Positions 16,891-26,224 of a DNA stretch of 64,000 nucleotides are shown here, in pieces (position 1 is the first letter of the stretch; each line of letters opens with the position of its first letter). Source of the DNA: Shewanella sp. Isolate13 (GTDB lineage Bacteria; Pseudomonadota; Gammaproteobacteria; Enterobacterales; Shewanellaceae); contig NZ_JAKEVD010000006.1 of assembly GCF_022398325.1 (NCBI RefSeq), positions 62,001-126,000 of the forward strand. The letters are read 5' to 3'. Both the position numbers and the translations under genes were made by a program. The notes beneath the pieces are model-generated. The model worked only from the letters and a program-made list of their open reading frames with translations. It ran no database searches and was not told where the DNA came from.

Positions 16891-19800
16891 GTGCAACAGT
16901 CGGTACGGAAAAACAGCAGACGCAAAGCCATACGCTTTACTTGTCTCTCACTGCTGCTCTTAATGGCACTTGTGATCCTCGCAGGTGGTCTCGCCCTGTG
17001 GAATTACCAAAAGATCACGCTAGCACTAGCCAATCAATTTCTCACCCCATACAAGACTGAAGTCCATCAACTTAGTTTTCGCCCATCAAGCCTAACAAAG
17101 TGGCATATATCGGCAGCCGAGTTAACCGTAGATAACAGTGATATAAAGATAAGCAATGCTGATATTGTATTGGCGCAAGATGCAACGCCATGGGCTTTTA
17201 AGATTAATGACTTACTAGGTATTCGGGTTGCAAATATCGATGTTAACCTTGCACCAAGCGCATTGACTCTGTCGAGCCAAAACAGCAACGAAAGCGGCCC
17301 CACCATTGGGCTCAACTTTGATGCTTTCCCCGATATAGACCTAAAGCAGATACAGATAAGAATAAAAGGCGCCGACCCTCTTGCCCCTGAAATTAAGCTA
17401 AACAACCTAAGTTTGAATAAACTTGGGGAGCTTACAAGCGAGATAAAGCTTAATGAGCTAACGCTTGTTGCGTTATCGGCTAAGCTTCAGTCTAAACAGT
17501 GGCAAGCAAATACCTATGTAGATTTAAGCTTACTGCAATCGTTTAGTCGTCAATTAGCCGCTGCTGAGCAATCATTGCGAACTAAACAGCAACAGGCAGC
17601 TTCCCCAGCGCTGCAAGAGCAGAGTCTTTTAGCTCCACTATATCAATTAACTCAAGCAATAGATGATAAGCATATTCAGCTTGATGCCAAACTCAGCTCT
17701 GCATTAAGCCTGAACCTAAAAAATGCCCAGCTAAGCTCCAAACACAGCTTACAAGATACCAAGCTCACTTTTAACGATTTTGCCAAGCAAACACTACAAC
17801 CATTTAGCCTTGTTGCTGGCACAAGCCAAACACAAGGGCCGGAAGCAAGCCTAAACAACAGGGCCAAAAGCCTCGGCCGATTAGACTTTGAAATTAACGG
17901 TCCAATTATTGATCCTAAATTAATCCTTAAGCCGTTCGAGCTCAGCTTTGCTCTTGAAAATAACTTAGCCACCGACAACCTCTTGAATGCCAGTGCCGAT
18001 GAAAAAAGTAATGCACAATTACAACGATTACTTCAGCAACTTCAGGATCAGTCGTTCGAACAAGCCTTGTTTAACTTGTATCAACAATTACGTCTCGAAG
18101 CTAAACAAGCCAAGGTAACTGAGCGCTCCCCCAATCTGCTCATAAGTCTCAATAAAGGCTTAAACTATCAGATTACACAGCAAAAATTACATGTGCCAAG
18201 GCTATCACTGCAGATAGAAGACAGTAAGCTTGATGCCAAACTTATCTTTGACGACTTCAATTACCACGCGCCACATAATGAGGGGGCAGCTAGCGATACA
18301 GGAAATTACCAGTTCAGTGCTAACTGGGTCATTGAGGCAAAACACAACCAAGCTCTTACCCTCAACAGCTTGTGGCCGAAACTGGCCGCGCTTCCCTACC
18401 TAATTGAGTTCGACAGTGCCGCAGTCACCCTAAACGGTCAGCTCAGTGCCAGCCACAACCCACTACAAACAAACTTTGCGGTTGTCATTGCCAGTGGAGC
18501 CAATCAAGTCAGCAAAGGCATAAAGCTAGAGAGCACAGTAAAATCAGAGCCGCAAGCGCTACCCAGAGATAAGCCATCGACAACCCAAGCCGCTTCAGCG
18601 AGAAATCAAACTCAGATAAGCACGGCTCAAATTAAAAGCACAAAGTTAACCCTAACTTCGCCTGCCGAATACCGTTACCAGCAGAAGCACTTTCAGCCAA
18701 ACAATGGCAAACCAAATAAAGACCAGAGCCAAACTCGGCTCATCATTCCATCACTGCATTATGAGATCGGCGCTTTAGAAGGTCATTTTCCCCTCAACAA
18801 TGCCCTTGAAGAGAAGTACAAGCTTAAGCTCGAACAGATGCATTTGGCGCTACATCATGCAGTTTCGCTACAGTTTAGCTCTGGTGCAAATACTACTAAT
18901 ACAAAAGTTACTGAAGACAATACAGACAGTAGCGCTTCAGCCAAGGCAACTGATGACTCAGATTTAGACTTAGACTTAGACTCATCATTTGCATCCAAAC
19001 TACTGCAACACACGCTCGAGAATCAGGTCGACATATCGGTGACACAGCTTAGCCTCGACAAGTCTGGCTATAATCGAGCCGCTCATTCAAACAGTCATCA
19101 AGACAGTCTGAGCGCAAGTAAGCACAAAAGGCGCCACATTAAGCAGAAGCTGGCTCACTTCGACACTATAGAGCTGAGTCAACAGCTGAACCTCAACCGC
19201 GAAGGGCTGCACAGTGATGAAAGCTGGAAAATTAACAATCTATATCTCACCAGCCAACATCAATTTACGCCCAAGCCAAAAGACTTGAGCCAATTTAAGT
19301 TAATCGGAGACTGGCAGTTTAAGAGTGAGTTTGCACCTATTCTGGCGTTTCTAAGTCAGACAGACAGCTTACCTGAGTCACTCGATATTGAAGGCAATAC
19401 AGAGCTTGCCATGCACTACCAGCTCAAGAAAAGTCAAGGGTTGGCTTTCGACATGACCCTCGATCCACAGGTTAGCGATATCCAAGGTAGCCTCAACAAC
19501 CTCCCCTTCGGTGGCGGTAATATGGATACCCAATGCCAGTTTAACTGGCTACAAGATAGCAGCAATAGACGCGAGAGCGCTTTTAACTGCGATAATATAA
19601 AGCTATCCCTGCAAGCCTTTAATCCCGGCGTACTGATCACCGATATCGATGCAGAAGCCGCAGTTTCATTTGCCGCAGGCTCTCAAGTAAGGACGCAAGA
19701 TAGTAAAGAGCAAGGCTTAAACAATATTGCCGATAATGCAGCAGAGCCCAGCAAAGAGAACCTCGCCTTAGCCCTGCAACTACTCGGTGTTAAGCAGGCA

Positions 19801-20343
19801 TCTGTAGGATTGACAGCAAGAGGCGATCTGCTAGGTGGGCAGCTGTTGATCCCGCAGTTTCAACTGAACCTGACTAAACCATCATCAGCCTACTTTGTAC
19901 TGCAACATATTGACCTAGAACAACTGCTAGCTATCCAACCCCAAGTGGGGATCTACGCCGATGGTATTTTCGATGGCGTCCTGCCCGTGAGTATCGAGCA
20001 AGGCAAAGCCAGCGTGAGCGGAGGGAGATTGGCCGCCCGCGCCCCCGGAGGCTTAATTGCCATCAGCAATAATCCTGCGGTAGATCAGATGCGACAAAGC
20101 CAGCCCTATCTTGAGTTCGCCTTCTCAGCCCTCGAGCACCTCAATTATTCAGAACTTTCCAGCAGCTTCGATATGGATGCCCAAGGCGATGCCAAGCTCA
20201 AGGTGAATGTAAAAGGTCGTAGCAGAGGTATTGAACGACCTATTCACTTCAACTACTCTCAAGAGGAGAACATGTTACAGTTACTCAGAAGTTTACAGAT
20301 TGGTGATAATTTACAGGATCAGATCGAGCGCGCCGTTAAGTAA
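16891..20343 (+). CDS. ydbH: YdbH-family AsmA-like intermembrane lipid-transport protein
   Basis: A roughly 1150-residue envelope protein with one N-terminal membrane anchor (LLLLMALVILAGGLALW) followed by a long beta-rich AsmA/YdbH-type region, ending in the conserved YdbH C-terminal block (VGIYADGIFDGVLPV, GGRLAARAPGGLIAIS). YdbH of E. coli is one of three large AsmA-like proteins (with TamB and YhdP) that act redundantly in moving phospholipids to the outer membrane. GTG at 16891 is preferred since GGGA lies 8 nt before it; a TTG at 16885 is alternative. The protein is longer than E. coli YdbH (about 880), with Ser/Asp/Lys-rich inserts near residues 545-620 and 670-750. ynbE and ydbL follow. 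Confidence 0.85.
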   Translation: MQQSVRKNSRRKAIRFTCLSLLLLMALVILAGGLALWNYQKITLALANQFLTPYKTEVHQLSFRPSSLTKWHISAAELTVDNSDIKISNADIVLAQDATPWAFKINDLLGIRVANIDVNLAPSALTLSSQNSNESGPTIGLNFDAFPDIDLKQIQIRIKGADPLAPEIKLNNLSLNKLGELTSEIKLNELTLVALSAKLQSKQWQANTYVDLSLLQSFSRQLAAAEQSLRTKQQQAASPALQEQSLLAPLYQLTQAIDDKHIQLDAKLSSALSLNLKNAQLSSKHSLQDTKLTFNDFAKQTLQPFSLVAGTSQTQGPEASLNNRAKSLGRLDFEINGPIIDPKLILKPFELSFALENNLATDNLLNASADEKSNAQLQRLLQQLQDQSFEQALFNLYQQLRLEAKQAKVTERSPNLLISLNKGLNYQITQQKLHVPRLSLQIEDSKLDAKLIFDDFNYHAPHNEGAASDTGNYQFSANWVIEAKHNQALTLNSLWPKLAALPYLIEFDSAAVTLNGQLSASHNPLQTNFAVVIASGANQVSKGIKLESTVKSEPQALPRDKPSTTQAASARNQTQISTAQIKSTKLTLTSPAEYRYQQKHFQPNNGKPNKDQSQTRLIIPSLHYEIGALEGHFPLNNALEEKYKLKLEQMHLALHHAVSLQFSSGANTTNTKVTEDNTDSSASAKATDDSDLDLDLDSSFASKLLQHTLENQVDISVTQLSLDKSGYNRAAHSNSHQDSLSASKHKRRHIKQKLAHFDTIELSQQLNLNREGLHSDESWKINNLYLTSQHQFTPKPKDLSQFKLIGDWQFKSEFAPILAFLSQTDSLPESLDIEGNTELAMHYQLKKSQGLAFDMTLDPQVSDIQGSLNNLPFGGGNMDTQCQFNWLQDSSNRRESAFNCDNIKLSLQAFNPGVLITDIDAEAAVSFAAGSQVRTQDSKEQGLNNIADNAAEPSKENLALALQLLGVKQASVGLTARGDLLGGQLLIPQFQLNLTKPSSAYFVLQHIDLEQLLAIQPQVGIYADGIFDGVLPVSIEQGKASVSGGRLAARAPGGLIAISNNPAVDQMRQSQPYLEFAFSALEHLNYSELSSSFDMDAQGDAKLKVNVKGRSRGIERPIHFNYSQEENMLQLLRSLQIGDNLQDQIERAVK

Positions 20344-20448
20344 TCAGCAGTCTCATCAAATAGTTATTAAGAGTTGGCGTATTGTATTCACCACAACAGT
20401 AACTAATAATTCAGTTCAGCCTAACCCGATAAGGAAAAGGATAAACCA

Positions 20449-20649
20449 ATGAAAACATTGCACAATCCAAAAGTACTACTCAGTGTAATGCTTGCGTGTT
20501 ATGCGTTAGTCGGTTGCAGTCCGACCGTTAAGATTGAGCCACCGGATAAACCGATTGTGATTAACCTCAATGTGAAGATTGAGCACGAGATCAAGATCAA
20601 AGTCGATAAAGAGTTAGATCAACTCTTAGCCGATGATGAACTATTTTAA
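20449..20649 (+). CDS. ynbE: YnbE-family lipoprotein
   Basis: A 66-residue small lipoprotein: a basic N-terminus, a hydrophobic stretch and a lipobox ending VGC at about residue 23, then the conserved PTVKIEPPDKPIVINLNVKIEHEIKIKV segment, of which the motif PPDKPIVINLN is diagnostic. In E. coli, YnbE is an outer-membrane lipoprotein that pairs with YdbH to build a bridge between the membranes. It lies 105 bp after ydbH and 24 bp before ydbL, the same gene order as in E. coli. Confidence 0.88.
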   Translation: MKTLHNPKVLLSVMLACYALVGCSPTVKIEPPDKPIVINLNVKIEHEIKIKVDKELDQLLADDELF

Positions 20650-20673
20650 GCAAAGGAATTAAAGGAGAACATG

Positions 20674-20994
20674 ATGAAATCAAAATTACTTGTCCTACTT
20701 GCTGGCCTAGTACTTAGCTTTAATGCCTTTGCTATTTCCCTGCAAGATGCCAAAGCCCAAGGACTGGTTGGTGAACAGCTTAACGGTTATCTAGGAGTGG
20801 TTATAAGCTCCAGCGACGCCAAATCAGTGGTCAGCTCGGTTAATGCTAAGCGTAAGGCCCACTATGAAAAAATCGCTAAAAAGAACAACATATCAGTGAG
20901 TGATGTCGCCAAACTCGCCGCGGAGAAAGCGATTGAGGCGACCAAGAAAGGCCACTACATTCAGAATAAGTCAGGGAAGTGGGTTAAGAAGTAG
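20674..20994 (+). CDS. ydbL: YdbL family (DUF1318) periplasmic protein
   Basis: A 106-residue secreted protein with a signal peptide (KLLVLLAGLVLSFNAFA) and the DUF1318 core: LQDAKAQGLVGEQLNGYLG, then VNAKRKAHYEKIAKKN and the C-terminal KGHYIQNKSGKWVKK. In E. coli, YdbL is encoded with YdbH and YnbE and is proposed to help or chaperone their assembly in the periplasm. Two adjacent ATGs exist; the second at 20674 has AAGGAG at better spacing. It is the last gene of the ydbH-ynbE-ydbL unit. Confidence 0.88.
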   Translation: MKSKLLVLLAGLVLSFNAFAISLQDAKAQGLVGEQLNGYLGVVISSSDAKSVVSSVNAKRKAHYEKIAKKNNISVSDVAKLAAEKAIEATKKGHYIQNKSGKWVKK

Positions 20995-21020
20995 CTCCAA
21001 GCTGCAGTTATCTCGCAATG

Positions 21021-21051
21021 TTTAGTGGCTGCTATTTTAGCGGCCATTAAA
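21021..21051 (+). terminator. Hairpin after ydbL, probable terminator
   Basis: TTTAGTGGCTGCTA pairs imperfectly with TAGCGGCCATTAAA around a 3-nt loop. It lies about 26 bp after the ydbL stop. The T-run is poor, so it may be partial. Confidence 0.45.
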
Positions 21052-21107
21052 CAATTTACGTGGTAAGTTACTCATTTGAAGTTCATAAGCAGATAGGAGT
21101 TTAGTCG

Positions 21108-21521
21108 ATGAGTAGCCCACTCGGTGGTTTCTATATCTCCTCGCTTAACCGAGGCAAGCAAGCTAAGTTTGATCTGTCGCGTCGGGTACGAGTCCGACTC
21201 GATATCAGCCTAGCGTTTATTGAAAAAACCAATGATAGTCATCTACTGGTTTCTGAGAGCCGCAGCTTTTATGTAGGCGAAACACAAACATTCACAGCTA
21301 ACAGCTGTAATATCGTTCTTGATAGTGGCTTTATCGGCTCAGAGGGAGCAACACCTTGCCATTCCAGTCTGCTAAGTCTTAAGTGCCGGGTTAACGCCGA
21401 GCTAAACGGCAACGCGTTTAATGGTCTACAAGAGATTAACCTTTGCCCCAATGAGCCTGTCACATCTTTAATTAACGGCAATGAGCGACTAAGGCTTACC
21501 CTGCTTGGCAAGCCTGTTTAA
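21108..21521 (+). CDS. Hypothetical protein
   Basis: 137 residues, no signal peptide or membrane segment. The sequence is rich in short beta-prone stretches (VRVRLDISLAFIEK, LLVSESRSFYVGETQTF) and has four cysteines (residues about 66, 82, 91 and 107). AGGAG precedes the ATG at 21108. It sits between ydbL and a convergent operon. I do not recognise the family and make no functional claim. Confidence 0.55.
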   Translation: MSSPLGGFYISSLNRGKQAKFDLSRRVRVRLDISLAFIEKTNDSHLLVSESRSFYVGETQTFTANSCNIVLDSGFIGSEGATPCHSSLLSLKCRVNAELNGNAFNGLQEINLCPNEPVTSLINGNERLRLTLLGKPV

Positions 21522-21562
21522 CGAATACAGCCTATTTAACTTATCTGACTAAAAAGTGCAGG

Positions 21563-22102
21563 TCACAACGGATTAAAGTCTTTATCTAGCAAGGACTCTA
21601 ACAACAAAGCCCCCTGCCCATCGACCCTAAACTGGCCATATTTCGCCCCTTCATATCGCTTTGCCTGACCCTCTTCGAAAAAGTAAGCGTTGCTGGCAAA
21701 TTTAATCTGATTGTGGCGCACACGATATTGAATATTCACAATTTCATCCGTTGCACTTATGCCGCTTAGGTTCTGCCCAGTTTCTGTTAACGTAACGCTG
21801 GCAGACTCCTGATCAACCGAAACCAATGAGGCAACTCGATTGTTATCGAGCCGCACCTGCACTAGCCCCTGTCCAGTCTCCACCTCAAGCAAAGTGCTCA
21901 ATGGGGCTGCTATGGCATAGTTTAGCGTCATATAATCCCCCTGCATCAGTGAGCGGGGATCGACCGGAGCGAGGGCTAAACGTACCACCTGCCCGTGAGC
22001 TAATTGCTGCTCTTTTTGGTAAATGTCCCAATTCACTATGCCCAATACGCTAACAAGCGTTAACAGCAGCACAGAAATAGAAGCGGGTAACTTAAGCCTC
22101 AT
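21563..22102 (-). CDS. GDYXXLXY-domain membrane-anchored protein
   Basis: About 179 residues with one N-terminal hydrophobic anchor (residues 8-24) and an extracytoplasmic domain carrying the family motif as GDYMTLNY at residues 55-62, after PVDPRSLMQ. The ATG at 22102 has GGAG 9 nt upstream, and it overlaps the end of the DUF4401 gene by 11 bp; an in-frame ATG at 22117 is less likely. Proteins of this family are regularly encoded next to DUF2157 and DUF4401 genes, as here, but the joint function is not known to me. Confidence 0.85.
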   Translation of the reverse strand: MRLKLPASISVLLLTLVSVLGIVNWDIYQKEQQLAHGQVVRLALAPVDPRSLMQGDYMTLNYAIAAPLSTLLEVETGQGLVQVRLDNNRVASLVSVDQESASVTLTETGQNLSGISATDEIVNIQYRVRHNQIKFASNAYFFEEGQAKRYEGAKYGQFRVDGQGALLLESLLDKDFNPL

Positions 22103-23219
22103 CTGGATGCACTCCATGCTTATCTTCTTTAGGTACTAATTTAACGAGCAGCAGTCTGACCAAAATCAATAACGAGCCCAGCGCGACTAACCAGATCGAT
22201 TTTTCAAGCAGCGGCAGCTGTAAACTGTAATAATACCAAGTAATAAAGCTGAATATTCCAACCAGCCCGAGTAAGAAAATAGCCCTTTCTCTCACATAAA
22301 AGCCCATAATCATAACCAGTACCGCCGAAGATAACCCCGTCATAACAATAGATAATCCCGCCAACAACAGCATAGCAACGACGCTTAGCAGCCCCGGCTT
22401 ACTGCTAAAGCTTAATGACAGCGAGCGGAAAATTCTTACAACGAGTACAAGCAAGGTAACTAACGTTATAGCGACCGACAGCCCATTACTCCATTGCGCT
22501 AATACTGGAAATTTATCATGGTCTAACAGTAGCGTTTGATTGCCTAACAGAGGTAACTGAATAAGTATGACCCACAAACCGAGCATATGGCCAAGGGCAT
22601 TCATGCGTGCAAAGTGCTTAGCCGTTTTAGCATGATTCAACCAGACAGCGACAAACAGTAACAAGATAAGCACAGGGAGTAACTCAAGCAGTTCTAATTC
22701 ATATCCAATCCCCACCAGGCAGGCGATAACGCTAAAACTCATGACACATTGATGACTATAGTGTTCAATCGACAGCCAGTGCAGCAGCAAAATACAAGCT
22801 AAAGTAAAATACCAAGCTAGCCCTATTTCCCCACCTAAGCTTGGGCTAAACCAATCGGTCATACCATAGGCCAATGACAGTAGGCCACTCAGGCTTAAAG
22901 CAAATGCCATCTGGTTGAGAAATAACGACTTGGTAGCACTCACCCTATAAAGATACACCGCTAAGCCTGCATAAGTAATTCCGACTAATGTGGCGAACCC
23001 CGTGTCTAAACCATCGAAGAATAATCCAAAGAAGGTTATGCTAAAGGCAAGGATAAACAGTGATGCAACCCAGGCTGCGAATGTTTGCAGCAGTTGAACA
23101 TACCAAGGAGTCGTTTGAAGGGGCTTTGGCATTTCATTCTGACAGGTCAATCCCTCGGCGGCTAATCTAGACCACAACTTTGCTGGAGCCCCCTTATTAT
23201 CTTCGAATACGCTATGCAT
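22092..23219 (-). CDS. DUF4401 polytopic membrane protein
   Basis: 375 residues with about ten hydrophobic segments after a short soluble N-terminus. The pattern PWYVQLLQTFAAWVASLFILAF near residues 40-61 is typical of DUF4401. It overlaps the upstream DUF2157 gene by 8 bp and the downstream GDYXXLXY gene, so the three are translationally coupled. It acts in the inner membrane; role unknown. Confidence 0.85.
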   Translation of the reverse strand: MHSVFEDNKGAPAKLWSRLAAEGLTCQNEMPKPLQTTPWYVQLLQTFAAWVASLFILAFSITFFGLFFDGLDTGFATLVGITYAGLAVYLYRVSATKSLFLNQMAFALSLSGLLSLAYGMTDWFSPSLGGEIGLAWYFTLACILLLHWLSIEHYSHQCVMSFSVIACLVGIGYELELLELLPVLILLLFVAVWLNHAKTAKHFARMNALGHMLGLWVILIQLPLLGNQTLLLDHDKFPVLAQWSNGLSVAITLVTLLVLVVRIFRSLSLSFSSKPGLLSVVAMLLLAGLSIVMTGLSSAVLVMIMGFYVRERAIFLLGLVGIFSFITWYYYSLQLPLLEKSIWLVALGSLLILVRLLLVKLVPKEDKHGVHPDEA

Positions 23220-24267
23220 GGTGCCGCCCCTCCTCTTGAAAAGAGCGATGGCGGGTTCTAAGCCAGATGGTGAGCCAAGTCGTTAAGCCAATGATGGTCA
23301 AGCCCACCACTAAAAATAACCCCACCGGCTCACTGGTTTCAAACATTAATCGTATCAATAGGCTATTCATAACCGCGACCAGACTAAAGCCGCCTATAGC
23401 CAGCACAAATATCTGCTTCAATACAAAATTGTAAAGCCAATATCCTGCAGCGAGCAGCCCAAAGTATACCGCTAACCAAACGCGGCTCTGCTCATCAAAA
23501 ATAGCTTCAACTGCAAGCAAGCTCATACATAGCACAGCGATAGCTATGGTGATCTGCTGTAATATAGGGGCCTCAAAGCGCTTAATAAGCGACGTGTGTC
23601 CTTCCAATAGCCCGAGTTTGCCACCGAGTAACATAACGCCTAGATGCAGTAAAAGATTTAGTATCAATAGTGGTGCCAAAACGAGATCGAATAAGAAAAG
23701 TCGAGCAAACAAGCCCGGAAACGTTTGATAAAAAAGCACGACGGATAGATTGAGCAGTAAACCTTGTAACAGCCATAGCAGCTCGGAGCCTGCCAGCCAA
23801 GCAATAGGCAAAGTAAGTAGCGCCCATAGTGCAAATAATTGCCAAGGGTCGGCACCAGTTTGATAAGTCTGCCCCACCAGCGCCAGCAAACTACCTATGA
23901 TTATCGATACGGCGAATAACGCCGCATTAGCCGAGGTATAACCAAACCCAAGTCTATCGCCATTTTTCACTGCGCGATAACGCAAAATGAGATAAAGAGC
24001 CACGACTATAACTAGGCAAGACTCTACCAAGGCAAAGCGCTCAAACCTACCCATACTTTGCCAGTTAGCAGCAATAAAAAACACAAGACCCGAGCCGATA
24101 AGGAGCGCAGCTCCCCAAGTGAGCAGCAGCTCGATTAAAGCCCGCCACTGCAATTGGCTTGGCAAATTTTCGCCATCACAAGCAAGCGACAACGCTTGCA
24201 AAAGCGACTCTTTAGCTATTGCCTGCTGCTTAAACCAGCCCCAAACCACCGACTTTACACTGTTCAA
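23212..24267 (-). CDS. DUF2157 polytopic membrane protein
   Basis: 351 residues. A soluble N-terminal part of about 45 residues is followed by roughly ten membrane segments. Features of DUF2157 include the segment GAALLIGSGLVFFIAANWQSMGRFERFA at about residues 53-80, with the ANW motif. It is the first gene of a three-gene operon with the DUF4401 and GDYXXLXY genes. No enzyme motif is seen. It probably forms a membrane complex with its neighbours, which is inference from constant gene pairing. Confidence 0.85.
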   Translation of the reverse strand: MNSVKSVVWGWFKQQAIAKESLLQALSLACDGENLPSQLQWRALIELLLTWGAALLIGSGLVFFIAANWQSMGRFERFALVESCLVIVVALYLILRYRAVKNGDRLGFGYTSANAALFAVSIIIGSLLALVGQTYQTGADPWQLFALWALLTLPIAWLAGSELLWLLQGLLLNLSVVLFYQTFPGLFARLFLFDLVLAPLLILNLLLHLGVMLLGGKLGLLEGHTSLIKRFEAPILQQITIAIAVLCMSLLAVEAIFDEQSRVWLAVYFGLLAAGYWLYNFVLKQIFVLAIGGFSLVAVMNSLLIRLMFETSEPVGLFLVVGLTIIGLTTWLTIWLRTRHRSFQEEGRHHA

Positions 24268-24368
24268 CCGAGTTATCCCTCTCTCATTTTCCTAAAATGG
24301 CTAGCCTAATATTAATCTTCAAGATCTGGTTTCTCAATCACATAAGCAGCCGCGCCGACTAGAATCAC

Positions 24369-24394
24369 AAAAAGGTGCACAAAGGCACCTTTTC
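24369..24394 (-). terminator. Rho-independent terminator of the AI-2E permease/K+ channel operon
   Basis: On the minus strand AAAAGGTGC pairs with GCACCTTTT around CTTTGT, followed by T and G. It starts about 25 bp past the permease stop codon. Confidence 0.85.
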
Positions 24395-24417
24395 GCTATA
24401 AGAATTGTCGCCTTAGT

Positions 24418-25545
24418 TTACTTCTCAGGACTGTCGACAGGCTCATCATTCGATGCTTGAGGTAACGCTGCAGGACTCTCTTCGCTATTGAGCCAAGTCA
24501 AAAATAGCTCATACCAAATAGCCAAAATAACCGCACCTAAAAACAGCCCGATGATCCCCGCCGTTATCATGCCACCAATCGCCCCGATAAGGATCACCGG
24601 CATTGGAACATCGACGCCTCGTCCCATTAACATAGGTTTTAACAAGCTATCGGAAAGCCCTGCGATGATCACCCATACCGTAAATATGGTCGCCGGGGTG
24701 GAATCATGGGTTGAAAAAACATAAAAAATAAGCGGCAGCACGACAATAAGTGGCGGCAGCTGTGCGATACCAAAAATAAACACTATGACGGTAAACAAAC
24801 CTGCCGCAGGAATGCTAAAGGCAAACAACGCCGAGCCGATCAATAGCGACTGGATAAATGCCACCCCAACCACACCCAGCAATACGCTGCGAATTGTGGC
24901 TGCAGTTAAACTAGTCCACTCTTCACCATGGGGACCAACAACACGCATCGCAACTGTACTCACTGCGGTCGAACACTTTTCCGCATGAGCCATAAAACCA
25001 CCGGCAATTGCCAGTGAGATAATAAACATCACTAAGCTACCTAAACTGCTGCCCAACATACCCGCGGCGGCTGACACCCCGGTTTTGATTTGCGGCAAGA
25101 AGTGCAACAAGGCTTTTTCTAAGTTAGTGGCGAACAGTGCCCACACTTCAAATAACTTATCGCCAATCAAAGGAATATCGGCAACTTTTTGTGTGGGGCC
25201 TGGGATGTCGACATTCCCAGACTGTAGCATCTCAACCGTACGTGACACGCCATCGAAGAGTGAGCTTGATACCATCCAGAACGGCGCGATGAGCAGTATG
25301 ATCCCCGCCAAGGCCAGAATAGTGGCAGCAATGCCCCTTCGGCCCTTCAAGGCACGTTCAAGTTTTGTTGTCATCGGCATCAGGGCAACCGCAATTATCG
25401 CTCCCCATAGCACAGGAATAACAAACGGCTTGATGATATCGAAGGTCCAAACAACCAGTATAAACAACAAGCCTATTCGAATCGCCGACTCCACCATGTT
25501 CGCGACGAACAATTTACTTTGATTATGTTGCATAGGGTTTTCCAT
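24418..25545 (-). CDS. AI-2E family transporter (UPF0118/PerM family)
   Basis: 375 residues with about eight hydrophobic segments and the AI-2E transporter pattern: an N-terminal pair of helices, an extracytoplasmic linker (residues about 90-150), then FGIAQLPPLIVVLPLIFYVF and GGMITAGIIGLFLGAVILAI. The family covers diverse exporters, including TqsA and Na+/H+ antiporters, so the substrate is open. The start is 1 nt after the stop of the K+ channel gene, a sign of coupling. An internal ATG four codons in is also possible. Confidence 0.83.
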   Translation of the reverse strand: MENPMQHNQSKLFVANMVESAIRIGLLFILVVWTFDIIKPFVIPVLWGAIIAVALMPMTTKLERALKGRRGIAATILALAGIILLIAPFWMVSSSLFDGVSRTVEMLQSGNVDIPGPTQKVADIPLIGDKLFEVWALFATNLEKALLHFLPQIKTGVSAAAGMLGSSLGSLVMFIISLAIAGGFMAHAEKCSTAVSTVAMRVVGPHGEEWTSLTAATIRSVLLGVVGVAFIQSLLIGSALFAFSIPAAGLFTVIVFIFGIAQLPPLIVVLPLIFYVFSTHDSTPATIFTVWVIIAGLSDSLLKPMLMGRGVDVPMPVILIGAIGGMITAGIIGLFLGAVILAIWYELFLTWLNSEESPAALPQASNDEPVDSPEK

Positions 25546-25546
25546 A

Positions 25547-26224
25547 TTAACGTTCCTGTTGTGGATCTTTTTGAGCCAGCCCAGCGCTCACTAGACTTGC
25601 AACGACAATCGCCATGTAAAATACACCTGCAATTGCCTCCATATATACTGCAACCTGAGCAAACGGCGTATTAGGACTAATATCGCCATAACCTAATGTG
25701 GTCAGGGTAACAAAGCTAAAATAGGCCATCTGAGAAAAATTTTGTCCCCAAGCACTTTGATCTATCCCGGAAAATGCATTAGGCGATAATGCCAATATTA
25801 GGAGGTAAACCAATGCCCACATCAGGCCTAAGAGTAGAAAAAGTGCGATGGAACCCACGACTTGGTTACCGTTTACAGAGCCTGCAAACAGTACTTGCCT
25901 TGCAATAGAGCTAAAGGTGCCCCAGAAAAAGGCGAACATTAACCCAAGCATAAATAGATCAAGGTGAGGGATAGTGATAAAGCGTTTGCTGATAGCCGTC
26001 ACCAGCCAGATAACTATGAGCACTTGCATAAAACGCTTCCAGCTCTTATCGACCCCTAGACTCACCACACAAACCAAAAAGGTAATGGCAATAACACCTT
26101 CGAGTAAGGATTCCAGCATGCCCCCCATCAGAGATTTAGCCAAAGATGCACTCAACAGCAACACCACAAGCGCAGCCGTCATGTAATAGAAGTTATTCTG
26201 TTTATTGATTCTTCGTTGGGTCAA
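25547..26224 (-). CDS. Two-pore-domain-type potassium channel family protein
   Basis: 225 residues. The selectivity filter TLGYGD is near residues 177-182, between a pore helix (FSFVTLTT) and the last membrane helix, giving an Ion_trans_2 pore. Four or so extra hydrophobic segments precede it. It has no cytoplasmic RCK/TrkA-N domain, so gating is not by that route. It probably passes K+ across the inner membrane. It is the first gene of an operon with the AI-2E permease (1-bp gap). Confidence 0.87.
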   Translation of the reverse strand: MTQRRINKQNNFYYMTAALVVLLLSASLAKSLMGGMLESLLEGVIAITFLVCVVSLGVDKSWKRFMQVLIVIWLVTAISKRFITIPHLDLFMLGLMFAFFWGTFSSIARQVLFAGSVNGNQVVGSIALFLLLGLMWALVYLLILALSPNAFSGIDQSAWGQNFSQMAYFSFVTLTTLGYGDISPNTPFAQVAVYMEAIAGVFYMAIVVASLVSAGLAQKDPQQER

